64,000 nucleotides of DNA from Papilionanthe hookeriana x Papilionanthe teres (lineage: Eukaryota; Streptophyta; Magnoliopsida; Asparagales; Orchidaceae): contig CM040430.1 in NCBI GenBank assembly GCA_022702705.1, positions 15,075,310 to 15,139,309 of the forward strand. The letters run 5' to 3'. Positions 40,601 to 50,800 of this stretch are shown piece by piece; positions within the stretch are counted from its first letter, which is position 1; each line of letters begins with the position of its first letter. The translations under genes and the position numbers were made by a program. The notes beneath the pieces are model-generated. The model ran no database searches and was not told where the DNA came from. It saw only the letters and a program-made list of their open reading frames with translations.

Positions 40601-43600
40601 ACAATAACGAGAGTCCGAGGTGTTGAATTTTCAAAGTTCACAATGTACAAATAAAATAACTACTCAACATGTTTATCAATAAAATCACCAAAAAACAAAC
40701 TAAACAATTATGACAAAAATGATTCAAAGTAACAAATAATTTCTGAAAAATAAAAGAGAAACAAATTCCCAAAAGTTGCATGCACAATACACGCTAAAAT
40801 TACACAAGTGAATGTTACTGATGCAAACAAGATGAACGTAGATCTTGCACCATAAATTCCTAAAAGATGGGAAGAGGAAAAAAGGCAGAATTACCGTACA
40901 ACCCAAACGCCTTGGACAACCTTCAAAATACATCAATGTCTTAACAGATTTTTTGCTTGGTTGGATACCTAATGCACAATCTTCAACAACCTTCTCAACA
41001 CGAAATACCTCACACTGTCCCAACTGTGCTGAAGCAATATAATCAATTGACGGAACAAGTTGAGCACCAGTACAAAGGGATATCCTCTCCAAAATCGACC
41101 TCTTAACATTAAGCACTAATGATATTTCCTTTGCCAAAAGGTACTCCTGTGCATAAGAAGATACACTTTTTTCAACAAGAAGCACATTAGGTCGACGAGC
41201 CTCAATCGTGGAGACGACCATCTTCAGGTGATCACTTTCCTGTGTGAATTTCAGGATGAGATCACAGATGAAATTTAGAAGAAATAGAAACAAGTTAGAG
41301 GATACAGAGAAGAAATAGAGACAATTTAGAGTACAAAACAAAACCTTTTCCATTACAGTATTTATAGATGCTAACTTATTAGAAACCCTTTGGTACTCCA
41401 GTGCTCCACCCAAAAGTAAAATCCTTGGATTTTTGTGCTGTGAAACCATGCGCTTGTGTTTCACATTTTTGGTACAAACTATTCCCTTAATAAAAGCGCT
41501 GAAAAGGAAAAAAAAATAATCTGTCTGTTATAAAAATAAAATAGAGTAATAGATGTCTGAAATTGTCAAAAAAAAATGGTAAAACAATACCTCTCACAGG
41601 GATTTCCAGATGTCACACACTTCACCTTCACATAATGGCCAGGATCCATGCTTCCACCTTTTCTAGTGTCTGGTTTAACAAATCTTGCAGCTTGCCATGC
41701 CAAAAAAGAAACAATGTCTAGCCATCTCTCCTTACCACTCTCATTGCCAACCTGAATCTTTTCATCTTTAAGCAGCTGCAACACCAAAGCTGTGAAATGC
41801 CTGCAGACAGCATTTCCTATATGCTCTTTTTTTGTATCATAGGGTTTCTCTCTCATTGGAAAGGCATCACCAGCAAAGCTATTTGATGAGTAATCCACAC
41901 CTGAACCTTCAATGTCATCATCGTCATCATTATACTCAAAAATACCATCTTCCATATCATCATTCTCATCTTCAGGAGGTGGAGGATACCAAATACGCAC
42001 ATTCTTTTCAAAATCAAATGTCTGCTGTGCCTTATGGTTCACATGACTGCGGTAAGGTGAAAGATTATCATACACATAGTAACTGTCCTCAGAATCAGTC
42101 CCAGGTTTCCTTGGGCAAACCTGCTCTTCTTGATCTGAAATAACAACCTTAGACCCAGGGCTATCACTATTATCACCAGGTCTGCTTGGACTATCCCAAG
42201 GACTAGAATTCAATGACTTGAAGCTACATAACTCTTGGCTACAACTAATGCTAATGGAATCTACATCAGAAACATCCTGAGAGACCTCACTGGTGGGACT
42301 AAACATATGCTTTTCGCTGTCATCTTCATCCTCTTCCTCATCACTCCTGCATAATAAAAAATAAAAAAAATGAAAAGCCATTTGAAGGATATTAACCAAG
42401 TCATACACCATTCTTTTATGCACTTAAAGAAACGAGGAAATGAATTAAATTCTGATGTTTTATGGGTAAATGTGAAACCATTAATTTGTGGATTTCTGTC
42501 ACTCGAATTCCTAGCATCCAAAAATAACCTCAAGCATGGCTTGCAGCTTCATGGCAGAGCACTGCAATCCCAGCCCTTTGAAGAAGATATCAATCCCTTC
42601 ATGATGAGTTACACTTCATTATCATAGAGAAAGTAACGGGAAGTTGAAGTCTATGCGGATAACTGTGGAAAAAAGAATGTTTTCCTAATGACATGTTATT
42701 TCATATATTATCTTATTCACGTATCATGGAGTTTATGGAGTCATCTATTGTTTAAACTAAACCCTTTTTTTTCATTTTCAAATTTGGCATTGGCTTCTTG
42801 AGATGTTAACTCCAACGCGTAGTATTAGCATTAGCTTCTTGAAATGTTTAAAATAAACTCTTTTTTTCAATTTTCAAATTTAGCATTGGGTTCTTGAGAT
42901 ATTAACTCCAACACATAGGATCTTAGTAGATTTGGAAATTACTGATATGTTTATGAGATTCCTGTCAATGGTTTGGATATTTTTGGATGTGGTGTTATTT
43001 GATGTAGGTACTTAAATAATAAATCCTTAAAAAACAGCCAAATAATTTATCAAAATTTAGCTAGATTGTGAGGCTATTTGATAATGGATTTAGTTAATCT
43101 GGGATTCAAGATAAAACTGAGAAGCAATTGAAAGAAAAAAAAAATGGATTTACTAAATCCAGGATTTAAAAGTTGCCATTTTTTTTCCATCTGGAAGATT
43201 TAGGTTAAATCCACTTAAATCCATTACCAGACAACCCCTAAATGATTTCATACTAATAAGTTTTTAGTATTAACATCACATAATCTACTAAATCCAAATT
43301 TACAAGATATACTAATTCATACTTAAATCACATGCTTGTATCCAAAACGCACGTTAGTTTATAAATAAAAGCAAATATGTGTTAGAAAACTATAAACCTA
43401 TAAGTCGAGCATCTGAGATGAGTTGAAGAAGAAAACTGCTGCATCTCAGTCAGGTCAGGAAGACTGTTATGGCTAAATCCTCTCGGAGACTTGATCATGG
43501 AATCATGGAGCTGCAATCTCTGTCCATATTCCTGCGGCTCTGAGAGCAAACTGCCACAACGGTGACACTGGTGGCTCGCCGGAAACAGACGGCACTCATG

Positions 43601-43723
43601 GCAAGTGACTCGATCACCCAAGTTCGACATCCAAGTATTCGAGACCGAACAACCAGGAGGCTCCAAAATCCAAGTACTCGCTTTGGAACAGAGATCAAGC
43701 AACGGACGAAGCACTATTCCCAT
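16411..43723 (-). CDS. FAB1: 1-phosphatidylinositol-3-phosphate 5-kinase, FAB1C/FAB1D type (PIKfyve homologue), complete, eleven exons
   Basis: The enzyme makes PI(3,5)P2 from PI3P on endosomal and vacuolar membranes. Exons, 5' to 3' on the minus strand: 43723-43398, 42346-41591, 41498-41345, 41239-40895, 33153-32416, 32330-31999, 31917-31791, 31704-31543, 31453-29912, 29833-29567 and 16668-16411. Every junction is GT-AG and the phases match. The exons total 5007 nt, or 1668 residues plus stop, close to Arabidopsis FAB1C. Domain order: a reduced zinc-finger N-terminus, an acidic linker, a TCP-1/Cpn60-like chaperonin domain (about 350-600), a Cys-rich FAB1 region (774-930), a long linker, and the PIP kinase domain (about 1330-1668) with GGKS, DLKGS, MDYSLLVGVD and IGIID. 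Start MGI... aligns with FAB1C. No internal stop was seen in any exon. The gene symbol marks the family; C versus D was not resolved. Introns 4 and 10 are 7.7 and 12.9 kb and full of transposons. Confidence 0.92.
19640..19745 (-). pseudogene. rpl23: Plastid rpl23 fragment, N-terminal part
   Basis: From the ATG at 19745 the minus strand reads MDGIKYAVFT, the start of plastid ribosomal protein L23. A TGA then stands where the plastid gene has the CGA arginine codon after SI. Beyond the stop, QYTSNAESGSTR is still readable, and the plastid match then ends at the copia junction. It is a dead copy. Confidence 0.85.
19911..19984 (-). tRNA. trnI-CAU: Plastid-derived trnI-CAU copy
   Basis: The minus strand reads GCATCCATGG... 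through an anticodon stem and loop with CAU (AACTCATAATT) and the T-arm GGTTCAATTCC, closing with the matching acceptor strand. It is 74 nt including the discriminator A. In plastids the CAU anticodon is modified to read AUA. There are few differences, with one G-to-A change in the variable/T-arm area. In the nucleus it is most likely not a working tRNA. Confidence 0.85.
20053..20530 (+). pseudogene. ycf2: Plastid ycf2 5' fragment
   Basis: It starts ATG with HQFKSWIFELREILREI as in plastid Ycf2. A frameshift near 20220 moves the match to another frame (RINNRKLVERKNLYLTGLLP, then GKKISESCFMDPQESTWG). Only about 160 of more than 2000 residues remain before the joint with rps12/rps7 sequence. 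Confidence 0.88.
20531..20908 (+). pseudogene. rps7: Plastid rps12 tail and truncated, frameshifted rps7
   Basis: GGGGTCAAAAAGTCAAAATAA at 20532-20552 is the end of rps12 (GVKK(P)K-stop). After the short spacer rps7 starts at 20612 (MSRRGTAEEKTAKSDPIY, then HNRLVN where plastids have RNRLVN). A one-base insertion near 20740 shifts the frame; RAVKKIQQKTETNPLS and IRGVTPDIAVKARR continue in the next frame. The copy stops at about 20908 (TQGKAL), where copia sequence resumes. Confidence 0.88.
21000..21202 (+). repeat. Copia 3' LTR, about 203 bp
   Basis: It starts TGGTAGATTTATAACG directly after the polypurine tract GAGAGGGGG and ends CAAATCTCAACA, a common copia LTR end. It contains AAATACCTC and AATAAAAT signals that could serve for transcription start and polyadenylation. 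Confidence 0.6.
21203..22599. other. FAB1 intron DNA, AT-rich, with one MITE-like copy
   Basis: The stretch 21761-21966 carries diverged ends CATATACATAGATATCACCC and GAATTGAGTGGTAAGACTGT of the MITE family described at 15731. The rest shows no gene or known element. Confidence 0.45.
22600..22861 (+). mobile_element. 3' end of an RTE-type LINE
   Basis: GTAGCCGACCCCACTTAGTG followed by GGATTAAGG and a run of TTG units (22836-22860) is the hallmark tail of plant RTE LINEs. The upstream 200 bp look like the end of the ORF, but frames are broken. The 5' limit is uncertain. Confidence 0.7.
22862..23859. other. FAB1 intron DNA, probably part of a gypsy LTR
   Basis: No gene. The right part leads into the gypsy element, and the segment from about 23874 resembles the solo LTR at 36627-37506, so an LTR is likely here. 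Its start was not found. Confidence 0.35.
23860..26720 (+). mobile_element. Degenerate Ty3/gypsy element lacking reverse transcriptase
   Basis: LTR-like sequence (23874-24060) is followed by gag (PCYRHDIFLRLHLKQRDISV at 24393-24450, then EPEEHTIAHYLGVGKAISNF at 24510-24570). A repeated linker and an aspartic protease follow (EEVCGLVVDNGSCENVVS, 25228-25280). Integrase comes directly after: the zinc-binding HWSRPTRDVERHVTQCRFCH, core TSYRDVKDLSHFWRMLWGKL, and C-terminal YKIDLPIDYN and FNVADLTPYYA (26575-26645). The RT and RNase H region between protease and integrase is missing, and stops are frequent. Confidence 0.8.
24569..24955 (+). repeat. Repeated gag linker, two adjacent copies (period about 202 bp) plus a third at 24071-24258
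   Basis: Each copy runs GTGCA...GCAGCCCCAAC, GGTGGAGAGATAG, ACCTACAGCT, GGGTACCTCTGGAGGAGTTG and AGGGAAGTGATAAAA. In frame it reads as a Ser/Thr-rich linker ending GKTK-type. Copies at 24569 and 24771 are adjacent. The 24071 copy is separated from them by unique gag sequence. Confidence 0.65.
26721..28319. other. FAB1 intron DNA after the gypsy element, with ATGC-rich simple repeats
   Basis: Gypsy 3' untranslated or LTR sequence is likely at the left, but no boundary is clear. A (CATG/TATG)n stretch at 27931-27985 leads into (TTTA)n, and a (TATG)n stretch lies at 28180-28200. No gene. Confidence 0.45.
28320..29110 (+). mobile_element. Degenerate RTE-type LINE reverse transcriptase
   Basis: The plus strand reads GLHHGSALSPYRFALVMDVL then WYMLFTNDILF (28465-28590), matching the RTE pattern 'GLHQGSALSPYLF.LVMD' and 'W.MLFADDIVL', with the catalytic ADD changed to TND. 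Further on come YGTKCWPI and MRILGWISG (28950-29020), the usual RTE C-terminal motifs. Frames are broken and it is not functional. Confidence 0.75.
29567..33153 (-). CDS. FAB1: FAB1 exons 5 to 10: end of chaperonin domain, Cys-rich region, linker and kinase N-lobe
   Basis: Exon 5 begins VILRGPCLEELKKVKR. Exon 6 carries CRSCNEPADVH, THQQGSLTISVKRL and WMWHRC. Exon 7 starts in FGNMVAFFRYSHVDI. Exon 9 (514 codons) holds the variable linker, then the start of the kinase with GGKSNVYFAKS and the nucleotide-binding Lys of FIIKQVTRTE. Exon 10 holds ENLLYGRNVSRVYDLKGS and IWNDTAFLA. Introns 5-9 are all 78-89 bp, in sharp contrast to introns 4 and 10. Confidence 0.9.
33978..34321 (-). repeat. Left (3') LTR of the intron 4 gypsy element
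   Basis: The left limit TGATAGG is firm by match to the right LTR. The right limit at ...AGTCTACA before ACTACTCGCCTCCCAA, a possible polypurine-tract complement, is a guess. The right LTR matches only its first 100 bp (40180-40283), so that copy is truncated. Confidence 0.45.
36627..37506. mobile_element. Solo LTR inserted in the gypsy RT
   Basis: The RT reading on the minus strand breaks after THKGQYEY (about 37510) and resumes at VLPFKLTNSPT (about 36625). The 880 bp between start TGACACAGG and end AGTATCA. Flanks ATTCG and TTTTG (minus strand) could be a decayed 5-bp target duplication. The middle (36890-36995) resembles the sequence at 23874-23990 of the intron 10 gypsy element, so it is an LTR of that family. 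Confidence 0.6.
40895..41498 (-). CDS. FAB1: FAB1 exons 3 and 4: TCP-1/Cpn60-like chaperonin domain
   Basis: Exon 3 (41498-41345) encodes KGIVCTKNVKHKRM and GGALEYQR. Exon 4 (41239-40895) encodes DHLKMVVSTIEARRPNVLLV, then ERISLCTGAQLVPSIDYI and ends GCT. This domain is shared by all PIKfyve/FAB1 proteins and serves scaffolding and regulation. The reading continues without loss into exon 5 (VILRGPCLEELKKVKR) after the 7.7 kb intron 4. Confidence 0.88.
41591..42346 (-). CDS. FAB1: FAB1 exon 2: acidic linker and start of the conserved core
   Basis: The exon opens with an acidic SDEEEDEDD stretch. A Ser-rich linker, a YPPPPEDENDD motif and a run of aspartates follow, as in plant FAB1 proteins. 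It ends in the conserved HYVKVKCVTSGNPCE segment before the chaperonin domain. Acceptor TATGCAG, donor GAGAG|GTATTG; both junctions are phase 2. Confidence 0.88.
42757..42925. repeat. Short tandem duplication in FAB1 intron 1
   Basis: Two copies, about 96 bp apart, of TTTTCAAATTTGGCATTGG, CTTCTTGAGATGTTAACTCC and AACGCG/AACACATAG. Confidence 0.6.
43070..43240. mobile_element. hAT-like MITE in FAB1 intron 1
   Basis: The left end AGGCTATTTGATAATGGATT and the reverse complement of the right end, TAGGGGTTGTCTGGTAATGG, are alike. The element is 170 bp with an internal ATGGATTTACTAAATCC palindrome and no coding content. Confidence 0.5.
43398..43723 (-). CDS. FAB1: FAB1 exon 1: start codon and degenerate FYVE region
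   Basis: The exon encodes residues 1-109. Only two CxxC pairs remain (C41-C44 and C53-C56). The RRHHCR core and the remaining zinc ligands of a real FYVE domain are missing. This is the pattern of the FYVE-less FAB1C/D group rather than FAB1A/B, so membrane targeting by PI3P binding through this region is doubtful. Donor TATAG|GTTTAT, phase 2. Confidence 0.85.
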
Positions 43724-45359
43724 AAGCAGAAGGAACCGCTCCCAATCATAAAACGAACCCAGCAGTTCCTACTACTATGCCAACTCTCTTCAACTAAAAA
43801 AGAAGAGACCTATACAAAACACGAACTGAAAACTTGAAGAGTTGTCAGCAGAAACTTTACTAATCTGTAAAAAGAACAAGCCTTCGGTGTCCTCCAAGGT
43901 AAGAAAATACAAGAAGGTGACCAAGCGAAAATTCTTGATAAACTCCAGAGAAAAGTGCAAACCCCTCTTGAGAACCCAAAATACCTCAAGAGAGCGGATC
44001 TTATTTACAATACGATGAAATCAGACGAACCCAGTTGCCAAAGCTCTATCTTCCGCCAATTTCCACCCACCAAGAAGTCGAATCAAAGAACTTCAACCCA
44101 CCCCAGACTGCTCCCTGACCATATGGCGGTAAAATTTGAAAGATGGGTGAAAGCTGAGATGCAACGGGCATCCGTAACTAGATGAGCGCGAGGATGAGAA
44201 GAAGGATAAGTGGGAGAAGGAAGAGGCTGATTCTGTTTCTTGATGAAGAGGAGAGGAAGCAGAATGGCTGGATCTCAGACGGAGCAGAGACTCCCATCTC
44301 CTTGCAAGTTAAGTTGAAGTAAAAAAAGAGAGAGAGGGAAAAGGTGATGAGAGGAAGATAGAGATGTAAAGAGAAAATATGGGGAAACTTTAATGTACAG
44401 TGCAGGCTTTCAGAATATACATCTGAACAGTTTTGGTAGCCGTCGGCATCATTGTTGAGCAGAAGAAATGAGAGTAGAAATGGGAGCGGAAACGCAAGAG
44501 AAAGACGGTGCGGCCCAAACCACCAAATTTTGGATATAAGGTTTTTAGGAGATGCTTTTCAAATCGTACTGTAATTTTGCATTGTATTTAGAGGGAAAAT
44601 TAAAATGTTTATTTCTTGATCTAAAATACAAATACAGTGAAATATATATATGAATGAATTTAAAATTCATTTCTTAGTTACTTTTTTCCTTTAATTGGAA
44701 TACAACGAATTTAACAAATTTTCAAATACACACCGCCGCCCCGCCGATTGTCACTAACATCACACACTCTCGACTACTGCTAGCCACCACCATCCGCCTA
44801 CTATCATCGTCAGCCACCACAGATATCGTTGGTAACTGTCGCTAACGACCAGCTACCCACTGCTTGTCGTCGGCCACCACCGACAACAAACATCATCACC
44901 TTCAGTCAGCCGCCCTCCTCCCGCTACCAGCAGGAAATATTTATTTTTTAAGTACATGGAATATATTATTTTTATTTTACTTCAATCCAAAGAAAAGAAT
45001 ATGAAGTTGTACGTTTATTTCATACTACACTAAATAACTTCAAAAATTTTCAAATACAATACATTATTTTTGCATTGAATTCATATTGCATTACGTTATT
45101 TTTTTTAGCTAGCCCAATAATCCCAGAATTATTTTAAAATTAATATGATTATATTTAAAAAAAATACATTTCAAACTATTATTAAACCTATATTATGTGC
45201 AACACAATAAATTAGATTTCAAACTTCAAATAATACGTAATGGAATTTATTGTGTGCTCATAAATTCATTGAAATAGAATCATACATTAAGTCTATTATG
45301 TTGTGCGATGATCCGAGATACATACTAGTAAAAAGAAATAGATAAAAAAGATATCATGA
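43724..45359. other. FAB1 5' leader/promoter region and AT-rich flank
   Basis: The first several hundred bases upstream of the FAB1 start on the minus strand must hold its 5' leader and promoter. No TATA box was placed with confidence. The block 44320-44345 is GA-rich on the plus strand (CT on the minus), as in many plant leaders. A CAC/CCG-rich low-complexity stretch lies at 44730-44930. Confidence 0.4.
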
Positions 45360-46560
45360 GTTTTTAGAAGAATAATGAAAGGGGCAAAAATTATTGGGTC
45401 GATCCAGTTAAAATAATTTAACTATACCTATATAGATTACAAAACGTTGCATGAATAGCTAAAAGTAATATTACACAAGTAAGATGTGACTTTCGTTGAG
45501 GAAGTGGTAGAAAATGTTGAAGAATTAGCGGTGATCCGACTGTTCTGAAAAAAAGTCGAAGGAAAGGGCGGTATGCTTGAAATCTGGTACTAGTGCTTTC
45601 AGTAGTGGCGATTAGACGATAGTGGTCAAGAAGGCAACTGTGGTTTGACTGTGGCAGCGGTGGCTCGACGACGACATGACGGCGATGACTGGAAAGTAGT
45701 GGTCTGGCAGTGGCGGTAGCTAGGTGGCGATAGTCGAGAAGTCGTGGTTCAGTGGTGGTGGTGGCGGCTCAACGACAGTGACCGGGTAGTGGTGGTCTCA
45801 CAATGGTGGCGACTGGTCGGCGGTGGCGACTGGTCGGTAGTGGCGACTGGTCGGTAGTGGCTTGGAAGCGGCAATGACAGCCCAGCAACAGGCGGTGGTC
45901 AGGCAAAAGCAGTTTGGCTGTGGTGGTGACCAAGAATCTATAACAGTGGTTTAGTGGTGGCAGTGGCTAGATGGTGACGGCCAAGCAGTGGTGGTCCAAT
46001 GATGGAGATGATTGATTGGCGGCAGTCCATTAGGTGGTGGAGCTTGGGAACTCTCAATAACTTGGAGTTCCTTCAATTTTCCCCTCTAGATCCCAGTCCC
46101 AAGTCCCCTTTCATGAAATAAGTTGGGGTGTATTTATAGATTTTGTGAGTGGCATTTTATGTAAATACCTAATGAATCCAGACCACTCCATCAGACTGCA
46201 CAGAGCGATTCATGTGATCAGATGGTGTCCAATGAGCACGTGAGTGCCTCACTAATATCAAAATCAAGTGATCTTGGACTCGTTGGATTCAAATCTATGA
46301 GACACCTAAATTGACTATAAGCTTGTTAGATTGAGAATCCATTTTACCATTCAATTGTCCATCCAAAAGCCTCAAATTACGCTTAAATAACTTGATCTAG
46401 GCTTGATCGAACTTGAATCAAACCAATTTTAGTTGGGCTCGTCTTTTCTCGACAGTCAGTTCCCTATAAATTTGTTGAAATCAAGGCCTTCTAAAGTTTA
46501 ATCTCGAATGTTTATTGTTTTAAATGCCTCAAAATTCATTAATGATTAAAAATAAAATTA
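45360..46560. repeat. Dispersed repeat with GGT-rich core, copy 2
   Basis: It has TTGGGTCGATCCAGTTAAAA, GATTACAAAA, a long GTGGCGACTGGTCGG-type low-complexity core (45600-46040), a TGTATTTATAGATTTTGTG segment, and GTGATCTTGGACTCGTTGG. It corresponds in order to copy 1 at 6838-7740. Confidence 0.5.
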
Positions 46561-47859
46561 TGGATGCATCAAAAATCAAATTCTTAGTCAAGCTTAGCTA
46601 ATAAAAATTTTCTCAATAATTTTTTGATCCTTGGAATTAAATGACAATTACTCTGGCTTACATTACACTATATTGAGTCAACATATATATTAATTTATCA
46701 ATCCATCCTGAATTTTAATAAGTTATATCATAATCTTAATAACACTCATGAAAAATGAAACATAAGAGATTTAAAGTAAGAGGTTAAAAAATTTCACTAG
46801 AGTTGGGTTGAGTACTGAAAATTACCTCAAAATTGTAAAAACATTGTGTAATTGCATCCAGAGCACTTCTCACCACCCCTTGTATATAGGTTTAGGTCGA
46901 TTTTAGAGCGCTACAAAAATGCTACATGCTGACTCACATAAATAAAAGAAGTAATTATGAAGTACATTGGTTATTCACTTTAAACTATACGGGTAGTGTA
47001 GCTGGGTTATGTATTTGGACTTGTAAATAACTTGATCGACAATCATCATTATTCTTTTGAGAAAATCATAAACTTTTTAAGTAGTTATTGAACTAGGGGC
47101 AATATTGCTAATGCTTTGTTAGTTTGACGAGAACTCAACAAATTTATAACATGTTCATACAATTTGCTCTATCTTATGTGAACTCATGTTGAGGAACAAG
47201 TTTATGCTTTTCAATCTTTATGACATTAAGATGTTTCTTTAATTTGATGATCCTCTTGTATTGTTAATAATAAAATTTATTTTTTTTATTAGTTAATGTT
47301 TCATGTTTATCACGTCACCTTTTGGAGAAAATTTTTTACTTTGTCAAAATTGTTGTTTACTTTATTAAAAAAAAATAAGTATAATATTATATATCCACAA
47401 TTATATTTACAAGAAATATTAATGTCAAGTATTAAGAACTAGTCATTATTGATGTTTGCACTAATATTGATATTAATAGTTTTTGTCCATGTCATTGTCA
47501 GTTCCCTATAGATAGAAAATCCCTACCTCATTTTTATGAAAATTAATTGATATATGATATTTTGTGAAGCACTCATCAACTATGCAAGTATATGTATTGA
47601 TCAAGTAATATATGAAATAAGAGTCTAAGAATTAATCCCACGAAGAATTTCTAATTTTCCTAATCAGTGGATTTCCAGTCTACTAAGCCTTAATTTTAGT
47701 TTGAAAAGTTCAATGCTTTGAAGATCTCTAAGTCCTAAAATTAAATCTAACAATGTTTTTGGATTTATTTCAACTATATAAAAGCTCACACTCCTGTGAA
47801 TTAGATCATGTGAATTATGGGCATTCTTCTGATGAGTTCCCCCACATTATAGTTGACAA
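46561..47859. other. AT-rich intergenic DNA, nothing recognised
   Basis: No coding pattern, terminal repeat or tandem array was found. Confidence 0.4.
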
Positions 47860-50800
47860 TTGATAAGAGTAAAATATGTGATATTTTGATAGCACATTTC
47901 CACATGTATTTTCATCTTTTGACTAATATTATGCTTGAGAAATGTATTTTTGTCTTAATTGTGTAGGAGACAAATTGAATGGAGAATTTGGAGCAAAATA
48001 TAACAAAAAAACACATATAAGGATTTCAAACCAAGCACATGCACCTACAAGAGTGCATCCGCGACGTGTTCAGCGCCTCCACTCCAAGTCTAAAGCACCC
48101 ATGCCTAATCACTCATAAACGGGCCCATTCGTGTGTTCAATCTTCAATGATCCCACGCCGTAATTGCGACGCCCTCACACAGGCTTCGGTGCACACGTGC
48201 TAATTTGCAAAATCTATTTTGGCAAGAATTTTCTTGCCTTTGCCGAACTCTGACTATAAATTAATGCATGAGGCTTATCTTAAGGCATCATGGGTGGTTG
48301 GAGGCTGTAAGAAGGGTATAGTTTTGATCAAAAAAAATTTTTTTTTCCTCTTAGATTTCTCTCCTTCCTTTGGATCGGAACCTAAAAGGTGAGTTTCCAC
48401 CACTAATTTCTTGTGAGTTCTTGAGAGATTTATTGTATGAGAAAAAGATGTGCTACTCTTGTGGAGAGAACAAGTTCTATTGTAATTTTGTTCTCCTGTT
48501 TATTTTTTATGTTTATTCTGGCAGTTTTTGGTTGACCTCGCACCTTTTAACTATAAGATCAATTACACATTTAGACGTCTTAGAAGATCATGCTTTTTTT
48601 CTGAACATCATGTTGAGATGGTTATCCCTAATTCCCCTTCCTTGAAACTACTTAGGGAGTATGACAACTCTTCTATTGAGGAGAGTGGCATGAGCATTAA
48701 CTATCCCAATGTTGAAGCTAACACTTTCGAACATCGTCTACCTATAATCAAAATGGTTCAAAACAACTAGTTTGGTGGACTTGCCACTGAATACCCCAAC
48801 ATTCACTTAGCAAATTTTCTTAAATTTTTTGCCACCTTCTAGTACACCGGTATCCCTAATAATGCTGTTAGATTGAGGTGTTTTCCATTTTTCTTGAGGG
48901 ATAAGGATAAGGTATGGATTAATTATCTTACCCCAGAATCAATCATGACCTGGAATGAGATGGCCCAATAACTGCTAGCCAAATACTTTCCGTCATCCAA
49001 AACTACAAAACCTAAAACGACATAACCACATTCACTCAATTTGATGAAGTATCCATTTACAAAGTTTGGGAGGGAATTAAGGACTTACTTAGAAGGTTCC
49101 CACATCTTGTCTTACCCAATTAGCTAATCATCTAAACCTTTTATAATGGATTGGTAGGGTCCTTGAGTTCCATCATATATGTTGTAGAAGGGTTATTAAT
49201 GTCTAAATCTTTTGTTGAAGCTCACCAACTAATAGAAGATATGACCACCAATAATTTCTAATGGCCCACTAAAAGAGTTACCGCCAGAAGGTAGCAAGTG
49301 TTCATGAATCTGATGTCTTAGCTATCATGACCACCCAAGTTGCTGCAATTTCTAAAAGTTATACATTCTGAGAATAAATCTGATGTACGAATTGCCACCC
49401 AATGATGGTTAGTACAAGAACTGGTGATAGATCCTAACATCTCAACCTTTGAATCTAAGAATACCATAAAAAATCATGACATAACCCATATTCCAACACC
49501 TATAACCCAAGCAAGAGGAACCACCCAAATTTCCAATAGAGTAACAACTAGCAATGGGGTAACAATTAAAACAACCATATAGATAATTGGTAAAACCCAG
49601 GAAACCAACCCTATAAACCCTAACACCCACTAGGATTCCAGAATAATTCCCAGAACCCAAAGAAATTGTTTATCAAAGAATTAGTAATTCAAATGGGGAA
49701 ACCTTATAGAGTCAAGCTGTAGACATTAATAATTTAGAAACACGATTAGGAAAGTAGATGAATTCAATGAATAATAAACCCCCATGAGTACTGCCTAGAA
49801 ATATAGAAGTATACCCAAAAGATCATACTTTGGAGCAGTGCAAGGTGGTAAGAGTTAAGACTTGAGTAGAGAAGAAACTCTATTGACGAGAGGATAATAC
49901 ACTTATTAAACTTGAGTTAGGAAAAGTTTCCTCTACCATCTCGATTTACTCAAGTGAAAGACTTCCACCTCCATTCCCTATATAATTGTAAAAGCCCAGT
50001 AAGGACCCAAGTAGTTTTACCATCCCATATTTCATAGGGCTGGATTTCAAGGACAAGCTCTGTGTGACCTAGGTGCTAGCGTCAACTTAATATCTTTGAA
50101 CATCTTTAAACAACTTGGAAGAGGAGAAATTAAAACTACAAATTTGAAACTTCATTTAGCATATCAATCTGTGGCTCACCCCTTAGGAATAGTTGAAAGC
50201 CTACTTGTTACTGTAGAGAGGTTCACTTCTCTAACTGATTTTGTGATTTTGGATGTAAAGGCAGATAAGAACATGCATGTGATTTTGGGAAGAACATTCT
50301 TAGCTATTTTTAGAGCCACTAATAATGTTGAGGAAGGCAAGGTAATTTTGAGAGAGAACGACCAAGCTGTTACATTTGATATTTTGAAATTAGTAGACCT
50401 TCTCTAAGTCTACATGAATGATCAAATGCAAGAAAATGAAGCTATGGATAGGGTGGTTAAAATATAATTAATTGAATCTAAGGATATTCACTTGGAAGAG
50501 CAACAAATATTTGATGAATTGTTGAGGAACTTGACTAATGAAAATATTATTCTTCCAATAGAAGAAACTCAACTACTAAATCTAGACCTGTTAGGAGAAC
50601 ATCACAGTTTACCTAGTGAATTCATTAATGATTACCAAGTTGAAAGTGAGAGGTTACTACATAGCCTCAATAGGTAGTTAGAACAAGATCAAATTTTTCA
50701 AGAAGTAACCAAGAACACAACTTTTTTGGAAAGCCCAAGACAATCTAAAGTTAAAGATGAGTGATCAAGGGCTACTGAAATGGTATTTTGATCCGGGAGA

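Larger units (their letters stand above)
33154..40894 (-). other. FAB1 intron 4, 7,741 bp, hosting a gypsy element
   Basis: Donor TGTACG|GTAATT (40894 side) and acceptor CGTGCAG (33154 side) join in phase 0. The intron holds a minus-strand Ty3/gypsy element between similar LTRs (33978 and 40180). The stretches 33154-33977 and 40290-40894 are AT-rich intron DNA with nothing recognised. Confidence 0.85.

Noticed and set aside
41832..42143. 103-codon plus-strand ORF over FAB1 exon 2
   Set aside because: It is antisense to a well-supported conserved exon and has no motif of its own.
29567..43723. A separate kinase gene ending at about 29528 with its own stop
   Set aside because: The frame past 29567 runs through a donor site into intron and lacks the MDYSLL part. 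The in-phase exon with the conserved C-terminus is at 16411-16668.
43495..43837. Other-frame and opposite-strand ORFs over FAB1 exon 1
   Set aside because: They are shadows of the exon, whose own frame carries the start and CxxC pairs and splices in phase to exon 2.
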